The notes beneath the pieces are model-generated. The model saw only the letters and a list, made by a program, of their open reading frames with translations. It ran no database searches and had not been told where the DNA came from. A program made the position numbers and the translations under genes. From contig JAILIJ010000081.1 in the NCBI GenBank assembly GCA_024695315.1, positions 1 to 10,490 of the forward strand: DNA of 10,490 nucleotides, given 5' to 3'. The DNA comes from Bacteroidaceae bacterium. Lineage in GTDB: Bacteria > Bacteroidota > Bacteroidia > Bacteroidales > Bacteroidaceae. Below, piece after piece: positions 1 through 5,981 of this stretch; the stretch's first letter is position 1; each line of letters begins with the position of its first letter.

Positions 1-415
1 CAGTCTCGACAACTTCCGTAACAGGCACCACAGCCCCAGACTTTGCAGCCTCATCGTAACAAGCGCAAATAGTTTGTATGCTTACAAATGGACGCACCCC
101 GTCATGAACACCTATAAGTTCCACATCATCATCCACTTTTGCCAATCCATTCTTAACGGAGTGAAAGCGCGTTTCGCCTCCATTTGCAAGATCATATTTC
201 AGATTGAAATCATATTTACGGCATAGTTCCAGCCAATATTCCTGCTGGGATTCTGGTAATACAAGTACAATCTGAATGGTATTATCAAACTCATAAAAAC
301 GTTGCAAAGTGCGCATAAGTATTGGCTTTCCCTTGACAGGAAGAAATTGTTTTGGGATATCTCCACCCATACGAAGGCCTTTACCTCCGGCAACAACGAC
401 AATAGCTTTTCTCAT
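1..415 (-). CDS. ispD: 2-C-methyl-D-erythritol 4-phosphate cytidylyltransferase, N-terminal part (cut by window edge)
   Basis: IspD joins CTP and 2-C-methyl-D-erythritol 4-phosphate to give CDP-methylerythritol, the third step of the non-mevalonate isoprenoid pathway, in the cytoplasm. I translated 138 codons leftward from the ATG at 415; no stop occurs before the window edge, so roughly the last 40% of a normal ~220-230 residue enzyme is missing. Visible family features are the nucleotide-binding loop AGGKGLRMG (residues 9-17, with R15), PKQF with K22 (R15 and K22 match E. coli R20 and K27), the GGETRFHSV segment near residue 80, and HDGVRPF around residue 105 (HDAARP in many relatives). It is the last visible gene of the leftward cluster, 60 nt after the DJ-1 family gene, with a terminator-like hairpin in that gap. 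The start is the only ATG consistent with the N-terminal IspD motif. Confidence 0.95.
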   Translation of the reverse strand, partial: MRKAIVVVAGGKGLRMGGDIPKQFLPVKGKPILMRTLQRFYEFDNTIQIVLVLPESQQEYWLELCRKYDFNLKYDLANGGETRFHSVKNGLAKVDDDVELIGVHDGVRPFVSIQTICACYDEAAKSGAVVPVTEVVET

Positions 416-430
416 AATAGCTTTTTTAAA

Positions 431-468
431 AAGAATACACCCATCCTCACGGAGCGAGAATGGGTGCA
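431..468 (-). terminator. Terminator- or attenuator-like hairpin between DJ-1 gene and ispD
   Basis: Arms 438-444 and 460-466 pair perfectly (CACCCAT/ATGGGTG); after one C/A mismatch the inner CTC (446-448) pairs with GAG (456-458), leaving a 7-nt loop. Read leftward, the stem is followed by TATTCTTTTT, so the polarity fits an intrinsic terminator for the leftward cluster; read rightward, the run is A-rich. It sits just before ispD, so either ispD has its own start, or the hairpin only reduces expression of ispD. The function is inferred from shape alone. Confidence 0.6.
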
Positions 469-475
469 AAAACAT

Positions 476-1021
476 TTATCCGTTATAAATCATGCCTTGA
501 CGAAGCGAATCAGCAACGTCTTTGCCACAGAAATGCTCAACTATCATATATCCGAGTGCAAGAGCGGCTCCAGGACCTTTACCAGTCATGAACTGTCCGT
601 CCTTTTCGACAAGGTTACCTGTAGCTGTTGCACCTGTCAATTTAGCCTCAAAACCTGGATAGCAAGTAGCTTTCTTTCCATTAAGTATACCAAGGTTTCC
701 ATACACAAAAGGAGCCGCACAGATGGCAGAAAGTGGCTTTCCGCTATTGAACTGATTCATAATTGCAGAGCGCAATCCTGCGTGTGCATCTAAATTTGCT
801 GCTCCAGGCATTCCCCCTGGTAGGAAAAGCAAATCGGCTTCCGAATAGTCATTATCGGCAAACATAGAGTCGGCAACGACCTTAATTCCGTGTGCGCCAG
901 TAACAGTAAGCTCATCCATAATGCTTACCATATTGACGTCAAGTCCTGCTCTTCGGCAGACATCTACCACAGCAAGGGCCTCAACTTCCTCGAAGCCTGT
1001 GGCAAGAAAGGCATAGATCAT
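476..1021 (-). CDS. DJ-1/PfpI (YajL/ThiJ-like) family protein
   Basis: A 181-residue single-domain protein of the DJ-1/PfpI superfamily, full length for the family and without a signal peptide, so cytoplasmic. The family signature is present: GFEEVEA with E14 (equivalent of DJ-1 E18), LPGG (67-70), the nucleophile elbow AICAAP with Cys101 (DJ-1 C106), and TGKGPGAALAL near residues 146-156 (TSRGPGTA-like in DJ-1). The position of DJ-1 H126 is occupied by Tyr in the segment ATCYPGFE. Relatives have been described as redox-sensitive chaperones, glyoxalases or protein/nucleotide deglycases, and older annotations tie them to thiamine (ThiJ); the sequence does not decide among these. It lies 54 nt after tonB with no clear TAnnTTTG element in the gap, which suggests co-transcription with exbB-exbD-tonB. 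The gap contains a short AT palindrome (1049-1063) that could fold, but it is too weak to call a terminator. Confidence 0.92.
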   Translation of the reverse strand: MIYAFLATGFEEVEALAVVDVCRRAGLDVNMVSIMDELTVTGAHGIKVVADSMFADNDYSEADLLFLPGGMPGAANLDAHAGLRSAIMNQFNSGKPLSAICAAPFVYGNLGILNGKKATCYPGFEAKLTGATATGNLVEKDGQFMTGKGPGAALALGYMIVEHFCGKDVADSLRQGMIYNG

Positions 1022-1075
1022 AAGATTACTTGTATTTATGCTTTGCTCCCTTATATATAAAGGTTGCCAAAGCTG

Positions 1076-1897
1076 TTATTTCAACTTGAACTTATACGTA
1101 ATTGTTCCGCTCTCCAACTGTTGGCCAGCTGTAAATGTAGACTGGCGTGCCGCAGAGAGAGCCGCGTTACGAAGTGCGGCAGAAGTGGTGGTACTGCTCT
1201 TTATTGAGGCACTTGACACCTTTCCAACTGCATCGACAACAATAGAAACAACTACTGTACCCTCACTTGAAGCATCAGTATATGAAGGTTTAGCCAAATG
1301 CTTATGCGTACGAGAACCTACGGCATAAGATGTACCAGTTCCGCCGACTCCAGATGTAGCTCCGAAGTTTGCATTACCAGTCTTTGAGCCTTGTGCCCCT
1401 TCACCGCTTGTATTTCCGCTATTCCCCTTATTTTTGGAACTTCCGAAAGCACCTGCTACCTTATTGTTGACAGCAGCCTTAGCAGCAGCTTCAGCCTCCG
1501 CTTTCTTTCTTGCAGCCTCTTCTTCAGCCTTACGCTTTGCTTCGGCCGCAGCAGCAGCTTCAGCAGCTTTGCGCTTAGCTTCCTCCTCGGCCTTAACCTT
1601 GGCCTCGTCGACAGCAATAGTAGGCTCTGCTTCCTGAGTGATGAGTGGTTCATCAGCTACTTCTGGTACGGGAGCGGCCTGAGGTACTTCTGCAGGAGCA
1701 TCCGGAACTGGCATGCCTCCAATGTCGGCACCTCCAGCATCCTCAACTTCTCCAAGCATAACTGGTATTCCGTCCTCAATATCTTCCTTTTCCGCAGACT
1801 TGAGAGTCAGGAAGAATAGGAGTAGGAACAGTAAGCAATGAAGAATAATTGATACTGATGCAGATATTATTTTTTGATTTTTTGTACTATTATTCAT
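1076..1897 (-). CDS. tonB: TonB family energy-transducing protein with TolA-like Ala/Lys/Glu-rich linker
   Basis: TonB-type proteins carry the energy of the inner-membrane proton gradient, harvested by ExbB/ExbD, across the periplasm to outer-membrane receptors. The 273-residue product has a short cytoplasmic N-terminus, one membrane helix (about residues 11-32) containing Ser16 and His20 in the S-xxx-H arrangement seen in TonB and TolA, then an acidic/proline segment (40-95), a long Ala/Glu/Lys/Arg-rich stretch likely to be an extended helix (about 97-143), a Gly/Ser/Asn-rich linker (147-195), and a C-terminal TonB-like domain (about 200-273) with AKPSYTDASSEGTVVVSIVV and a closing beta strand TITYKFKLK. 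Its start overlaps the end of exbD by 8 nt, which supports translational coupling. The charged helical linker resembles TolA more than the Pro-Lys linker of enterobacterial TonB, so a Tol-like role in envelope maintenance is an alternative. Confidence 0.9.
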   Translation of the reverse strand: MNNSTKNQKIISASVSIILHCLLFLLLFFLTLKSAEKEDIEDGIPVMLGEVEDAGGADIGGMPVPDAPAEVPQAAPVPEVADEPLITQEAEPTIAVDEAKVKAEEEAKRKAAEAAAAAEAKRKAEEEAARKKAEAEAAAKAAVNNKVAGAFGSSKNKGNSGNTSGEGAQGSKTGNANFGATSGVGGTGTSYAVGSRTHKHLAKPSYTDASSEGTVVVSIVVDAVGKVSSASIKSSTTTSAALRNAALSAARQSTFTAGQQLESGTITYKFKLK

Positions 1898-2303
1898 GTT
1901 CAGGTGGTCTTGTAGCTAACACCATCTTGAAGTGGTGTTCATTAGCCAAACTCAACACTTCTACGATATTTTTGTAAGGCACCATCTCGTCAGCATAGAG
2001 CGAAACGAATAGGTCGGTAGTATCGTTTACAGCTTCACTAAGCACAGTTGGAAGCTCTTCGAGAGTGACCTGTCGCTCGTCCTCATTGCCGTTTGCCGCA
2101 TAAATATTAAGGTCCTTGTCAATAATGACACGAGAAACAGCCTTTGCCGTAGTCTGCTTCTTTCCCTGAGGAAGCAAAACCTTGATAGCATTAGGGGCAA
2201 CCATAGTACTCGTGATCATAAAGAATATGAGCAAGAGGAAAATGATGTCCGTCATAGAAGACATGCTAAAGGTTGGCGATATTCTAGTTCTTCTCTTTAA
2301 CAT
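1890..2303 (-). CDS. exbD: ExbD/TolR family biopolymer transport protein
   Basis: ExbD is the partner of ExbB in the inner-membrane proton channel that powers TonB (or TolR with TolQ for TolA). The 137-residue product has a basic cytoplasmic N-terminus (LKRRTRISP), a single membrane helix (about 17-35) with the essential acidic residue Asp19 in MTDIIFLLLIFFM (E. coli ExbD D25), then a periplasmic domain of about 100 residues ending in VLATRPPEHE. Length is typical of the family. The ATG at 2303 leaves 1 nt after the exbB stop, and the gene's last 8 nt overlap the tonB start, so the three genes are almost certainly one transcript. Only one exbD copy is present in this cluster. Confidence 0.95.
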   Translation of the reverse strand: MLKRRTRISPTFSMSSMTDIIFLLLIFFMITSTMVAPNAIKVLLPQGKKQTTAKAVSRVIIDKDLNIYAANGNEDERQVTLEELPTVLSEAVNDTTDLFVSLYADEMVPYKNIVEVLSLANEHHFKMVLATRPPEHE

Positions 2304-2304
2304 A

Positions 2305-2925
2305 TTATTTCTCGTTCAAAAGGTCCATGAATGCCATTGACTTAGCTTCCATCTCATTTACCACACCGTCAACTTTAGCAACGAGGTAGTTGTAGCCGAA
2401 AAGTGCGATGATACCTACGACAAGGCCTCCTACTGTTGTAACCATAGCCTCGTAAATACCACTTGAAAGCAGACTGATATCAATATTTCCACCAGCATTA
2501 GACATTTCCCAGAATGCCTCAACCATACCTATAACTGTTCCGAGGAATCCTATCATTGGAGCACCTCCGGCAATAGTTGCAAGAACAGGAAGACGACGCT
2601 CCATCTCCGCAACCTCGAGGTTACCAGAGTTCTCAATAGCAGATTGTACTTCTGCTACAGGACGTCCCATACGTGTTATACCTCTCTCGATGATACGAGC
2701 GTATGCAGTATTAGTATTACGACAGAAATTAATGGCAGATGTAACATCTCCATTCTTAACATAGTCACGGATACGGTCCATGAACAGCTTGTCACCCTTA
2801 CCTGCATTGCGGATAACAATAAAACGTTCTGTAAAGATGTATACGGCAAAAATTGATAGAACTGCCAATACGACCATAATCCACCCACCCTTTTCGGCGA
2901 GTTCGAGTACACTAAGCTCTTTCAT
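2305..2925 (-). CDS. exbB: MotA/TolQ/ExbB family proton channel protein
   Basis: ExbB forms the pentameric inner-membrane scaffold that, with ExbD, uses the proton gradient to drive TonB. The 206-residue product shows three membrane segments (about 14-33, 113-136, 155-183) separated by a large cytoplasmic loop (about 40-110), the standard ExbB/TolQ topology. The family signature GFLGTVIGMVEAF is at 126-138, and TTVGGLVVGI (163-172) is the conserved third helix region facing the ExbD aspartate. It is the first gene of the leftward cluster; its ATG at 2925 lies about 90 nt inside the probable start of transcription near 3013. Whether the complex serves TonB-dependent uptake or a Tol-like envelope system cannot be decided from this gene; ExbB and TolQ are too similar. 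Confidence 0.94.
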   Translation of the reverse strand: MKELSVLELAEKGGWIMVVLAVLSIFAVYIFTERFIVIRNAGKGDKLFMDRIRDYVKNGDVTSAINFCRNTNTAYARIIERGITRMGRPVAEVQSAIENSGNLEVAEMERRLPVLATIAGGAPMIGFLGTVIGMVEAFWEMSNAGGNIDISLLSSGIYEAMVTTVGGLVVGIIALFGYNYLVAKVDGVVNEMEAKSMAFMDLLNEK

Positions 2926-2995
2926 AAAAATATAAGATATAAATGTTTAGATTGAATTTTTTCCTTTATCAATAGATATTACAGTGTTTTTTCTT

Positions 2996-3003
2996 TATAT
3001 TTG
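2996..3003 (+). promoter_or_regulatory. Bacteroidetes -7 element (TATATTTG) for nadK
   Basis: Exact match to the Bacteroidetes -7 consensus TAnnTTTG, followed by CAC. It predicts transcription from about 3009 with a leader of roughly 90 nt before nadK. No convincing -33 TTTG is found 19-21 nt upstream. It lies in a 7-bp inverted repeat shared with the opposing leftward element. Confidence 0.5.
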
Positions 3004-3023
3004 CACTGAAAATCATGTGCAAA
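3000..3023. repeat. Inverted repeat TTTGCAC / GTGCAAA in the divergent control region
   Basis: Perfect 7-bp arms at 3000-3006 and 3017-3023 separated by 10 bp. Each arm contains the TTTG of one promoter element, so the symmetry may simply reflect two promoters of the extended form TAnnTTTGCAC, or it may be an operator for a dimeric regulator acting on both sides. Confidence 0.5.
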
Positions 3024-3027
3024 AGTA
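3020..3027 (-). promoter_or_regulatory. Bacteroidetes -7 element (TACTTTTG) for the exbB-exbD-tonB cluster
   Basis: Read leftward the sequence is TACTTTTG followed by CAC, an exact TAnnTTTG match. It predicts transcription from about 3013, giving a leader of roughly 90 nt before exbB. A -33 TTTG at the expected spacing is not evident. It faces the nadK element rather than pointing away from it. Confidence 0.5.
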
Positions 3028-3099
3028 ATAATATTTATTGAAATTATTCTATCAATCACAGTTTTTCTATAATAGAAACATAGAATTAGGTACATTTGT

Positions 3100-3984
3100 A
3101 TGAATAAGAAACTTAAATTTGCGCTTTTCGGTAATGTCTACCAGGAAAGAAAGAGTGCAGCAGTTCAAAAGTTTTTTGCTATTGCCTCAGAACGAAACGC
3201 TGACATCGTCATTCCGGAACAGTTCTTCCTTTTCCTAAGAGACAATCTGAAAATTAACATACCTAAGTGTGAAGTTATTAAAGACGACAACTTTACAGCA
3301 GACTTCGCCATCTGCATGGGTGGCGATGGAACATTCCTTGATGTGGCAAGCAGAGTGGGCAACAAGGAGATTCCTATCGTTGGTATCAACACTGGCAGAT
3401 TAGGTTTTTTGGCTTCATTTGCACCCGAACAGATAGAGGCTGCTATTGAAGATCTCTACAAGGGAAATTTCACAATAGAGAAAAGAAGCGTCTTGCATCT
3501 CTCATGCGACGAAATGGACTTAGCCGACTATCCGTTTGCTCTGAACGAAGTGGCGATATCTAAGCACGACATTTCATCTATGATAAGTATTCATACAAGT
3601 ATAAATGATGAATATCTAACAACATACCAGGCGGACGGACTTATCATAGGTACTCCTACAGGTTCTACAGCCTACTCTCTCAGCGTTGGTGGTCCAATTA
3701 TAGTACCACAATCGAACACCATTTCTCTAACTCCCGTCGCTCCACATAGTCTCAACATGAGACCTATTGTGCTTACTGACAATTCGGAAATAACACTACG
3801 GGTAGAAAGCCGAAGCAAGAGGTTCCTAATCTCTCTTGACGGTCGAAGTGCAAGCTATCCAGAAAACATACACCTACGTATTCGCAAAGCACCTTACATG
3901 GTGAATGTAGTGGTTCGTCCTGAACAAAGTTTCTTCTCAACGCTACGCAAAAAAATGATGTGGGGGGCTGACAAGAGAGGGTAA
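3100..3984 (+). CDS. nadK: NAD kinase
   Basis: NAD kinase phosphorylates NAD to NADP using ATP (or polyphosphate in some species), the only route to NADP in most bacteria. The 294-residue cytoplasmic protein has the usual length and motifs: KFALFGNVYQ at the N-terminus, MGGDGTF with catalytic Asp76 (73-79), GINTGRLGFLA (95-105), the NE motif (N149-E150), QADGLIIGTPTGSTAYSLSV (177-196, with D179 and TPTGSTAY) and a C-terminal beta domain ending near 275. The ATG at 3100 is chosen because the first family motif begins at residue 6 and the next in-frame Met is at 73, inside the GGDG motif. It is divergent from exbB across 174 nt. The stop is 112 nt before the ABC transporter start, and no clear terminator is visible in that gap. 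Confidence 0.97.
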   Translation: MNKKLKFALFGNVYQERKSAAVQKFFAIASERNADIVIPEQFFLFLRDNLKINIPKCEVIKDDNFTADFAICMGGDGTFLDVASRVGNKEIPIVGINTGRLGFLASFAPEQIEAAIEDLYKGNFTIEKRSVLHLSCDEMDLADYPFALNEVAISKHDISSMISIHTSINDEYLTTYQADGLIIGTPTGSTAYSLSVGGPIIVPQSNTISLTPVAPHSLNMRPIVLTDNSEITLRVESRSKRFLISLDGRSASYPENIHLRIRKAPYMVNVVVRPEQSFFSTLRKKMMWGADKRG

Positions 3985-4096
3985 AAAAACTAGGAATAAT
4001 ATTCTTAAAGTATAGAGCTTAAAATAAATACAAATCAGGTTCAAACAGTCGTGCCTTTCGGTATGTACTGAAATGACAAAATAAAATACTCTCAAA

Positions 4097-5764
4097 TTGA
4101 AGATTAACAAGACTAAATATTCTGTAAAGTTTATTGTGAAATGGCTATGGAGCCATCACAAGACTTGTCGTTCTCGCGCACTTATCAACATAATTATTGG
4201 ATTGTTGCAAGTGGGCATAGGACTGGTGTTCATCGACTTGCAACGTAGATTGCTCGACACTGCCACAGGAACTATTCAGGGGTCACTGGTTCTCCTACTA
4301 TGTTTCTTCGCTGGCATTTACGCCGCAGACTTATTCCTAAACATTTGCTACAAATGGGTTTCTGCTGTGCTTGGCGTAAAAGTGCAAAACATAATGCAAC
4401 AAAAGTTCTATTCTCGCCTTTTGAATAGTAGATGGAGCGGAATAGGAAGATTCCACAGCGGAGATGTGCTGAACCGCCTATTTGGAGACGTAAACGATAT
4501 AGTAAGGCTTATGACCGAAGTATTGCCAAACACGGTTATTATTGTGGTACAGTTCATAGCCTACTATGCCTATCTTTATACTCTGGACAGAACACTTGCG
4601 CTGATTCTAATCTGCGTATGTCCTATTTTCTTACTTCTCAGCCGAATATATCTATTCAAAATGAGAAGAATTGTCAGAAAAATCAAAGATAGCAATAGTT
4701 CTATTCAAGCCATTATACAGGAAAGCATTCAGCACAAAATGGTAATAAAGGTGTTTGGACAAGGACAACACATGGTGGAAAATCTTGAAAAGCGCCAAAG
4801 GCTTCTACGCTCACAAACAAAGAGCCGTGCCCGCTTCTCTATCATATCTTCTATTATCATAAATATTGGATTTTCTGGTGCTTTCATCACGGCTTTTGCC
4901 TATGGCCTATATGAACTCAAAGAGGGAATTATTACCGTCGGAGTTCTCATGGCTTTTAGACAGCTTATATATAGCATACAGTCAAAAATGGTACAAATAG
5001 CTCACCTTGTACCTACTTTCGTCAACAGCCTCACATCTTCTGAACGTCTCATAGAATTAGAAGAACTCGAACTTGAAGATATAGGCGAACCTAAGTTTTT
5101 CGACGAGCCGATGGGTATTAAGTTTGACAACGTTTGCTACAAGTATACAGACAACGGACGAATGGTTCTTGAGAATTTCTCTCATGAATTTAAGCCAGGT
5201 TCTTTTACAGCTATCCTCGGTGCCACAGGGGCTGGCAAGACGACACTCATCCGTCTGATGCTGTCACTCATAAATCCTTCAAGCGGAACAGTAAAAGCAA
5301 TATCTGCACACAAAAGCGAAATAGCAGAACCTAACCTACGTTGCAATTTCTCATACGTTCCTCAAGGAAATTCGCTTTTTTCTGGCACTATAAGGGACAA
5401 CCTTAGACTCAGCAATCCTTCTGCTACAACGGAAGAGATGAACTCGGCTCTGAAAATAGCTCTTGCCGATTTCGTATTCGACCTTCCTAACGGACTAGAC
5501 ACTCTATGCGGCGAAGGAGGAGGAGGACTTTCTGAAGGTCAAGCACAAAGAATTGCCATTGCACGTGCAATTATAAGGCCTTGCAGAGTATTACTTCTCG
5601 ACGAAGCAACCTCGGCCCTAGACATTGACACAGAGCGCGAAGTACTTGAAAATATCAAGGCTCACTATGCTGACACAACAATAATTTTCGTCACCCACCG
5701 TCTGGCTGTTGTCGATTTCACTACGGATGCCATAACGATAAAAAGACAGGAAAAAGTAAACTAA
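4097..5764 (+). CDS. ABC transporter, fused membrane and ATP-binding domains (exporter half-transporter)
   Basis: A 555-residue half-transporter, expected to work as a homodimer or with a partner in the inner membrane; the substrate is not evident. The N-terminal membrane domain spans about 25-310, with hydrophobic segments near 29-48, 63-83, 143-163, 166-186, 248-272 and 276-300, as in type-I exporters. The ATPase domain (about 340-550) has Walker A GATGAGKT (375-382), Q-loop Gln423 in SYVPQGNSLFSG, signature LSEGQ (478-482; Glu in place of the usual second-last Gly), Walker B VLLLD (498-502) with Glu503, the D-loop SALD, and H-loop His534. No in-frame ATG exists before Met100, which would delete two membrane segments. 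TTG at 4097 is the best start after the in-frame TAA at 4082; GTG at 4136 is an alternative, just before KWLW, which is typical of the start of such proteins. Confidence 0.9.
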   Translation: MKINKTKYSVKFIVKWLWSHHKTCRSRALINIIIGLLQVGIGLVFIDLQRRLLDTATGTIQGSLVLLLCFFAGIYAADLFLNICYKWVSAVLGVKVQNIMQQKFYSRLLNSRWSGIGRFHSGDVLNRLFGDVNDIVRLMTEVLPNTVIIVVQFIAYYAYLYTLDRTLALILICVCPIFLLLSRIYLFKMRRIVRKIKDSNSSIQAIIQESIQHKMVIKVFGQGQHMVENLEKRQRLLRSQTKSRARFSIISSIIINIGFSGAFITAFAYGLYELKEGIITVGVLMAFRQLIYSIQSKMVQIAHLVPTFVNSLTSSERLIELEELELEDIGEPKFFDEPMGIKFDNVCYKYTDNGRMVLENFSHEFKPGSFTAILGATGAGKTTLIRLMLSLINPSSGTVKAISAHKSEIAEPNLRCNFSYVPQGNSLFSGTIRDNLRLSNPSATTEEMNSALKIALADFVFDLPNGLDTLCGEGGGGLSEGQAQRIAIARAIIRPCRVLLLDEATSALDIDTEREVLENIKAHYADTTIIFVTHRLAVVDFTTDAITIKRQEKVN

Positions 5765-5850
5765 CCATTTGCTTTTTCCGTCCAAAGGGATTTCCTAAAA
5801 AATGGTATATGCCCCACACAGATGATTAAAGTTGGCAAGTATCATGGCTC

Positions 5851-5943
5851 TAAATAGTCGTCCCCTAAAAAGTATATTTCATCGAGATACTATCACAAAA
5901 ATAGCATCTCGATGGGGTGTACTTTTTAAGGGATGACTACTTA
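5851..5943. repeat. Long near-perfect palindrome between convergent genes
   Basis: Arms 5855-5893 and 5901-5939 (39 nt each) enclose a 7-nt loop, CACAAAA; three more pairs extend the stem to 5851/5943 after one mismatch. Within the 39 positions I count 32 Watson-Crick pairs, 5 G-T pairs and 2 mismatches, so rightward RNA could pair at 37 of 39 positions, leftward RNA at 34. It stands between the ABC transporter and the GNAT-like gene, which converge here, so a bidirectional terminator is possible, but neither side has a strong T run. Length and symmetry also suit a small non-autonomous mobile element or the joined ends of an IS. No open reading frame lies inside it. The rest of 5765-5981 holds only a weak 7-bp inverted pair (5764-5770/5800-5806) and nothing else I can name. 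Confidence 0.8.
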
Positions 5944-5981
5944 CTCATTATTGTCAAACTCGTATTTCTTATGTTTCTTTG

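Noticed and set aside
1049..1063. AT palindrome CCTTATATATAAAGG between tonB and the DJ-1 gene
   Set aside because: Short and AT-only in the core, with no T run on the leftward strand; likely ordinary intergenic sequence.
1434..1653. Open frames on both strands inside tonB rich in Ala/Ser or Leu/Arg/Lys
   Set aside because: They are shadows of the repetitive Ala/Lys/Glu codons of the TonB linker; no start context or family likeness.
3091..3098. TACATTTG, a second exact TAnnTTTG match right before the nadK ATG
   Set aside because: Transcription would start after the ATG at 3100, and the next in-frame Met is inside the GGDG motif, so it cannot drive a working nadK; probably chance in AT-rich DNA.
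4049..4077. Small hairpin TTTCGGT/ACTGAAA between nadK and the ABC transporter
   Set aside because: Seven pairs with one G-U, a 4-nt loop and no T run; too weak to call a terminator or a regulatory RNA.
5764..5806. Inverted pair ACCATTT/AAATGGT just after the ABC transporter stop
   Set aside because: The 29-nt interior does not pair well and no T run follows; not convincing as a terminator.
5851..5943. CRISPR repeat or integron attC interpretation of the palindrome
   Set aside because: There is only one copy with no spacers, no cas or integrase gene is nearby, and the arms are continuous rather than split as in attC.
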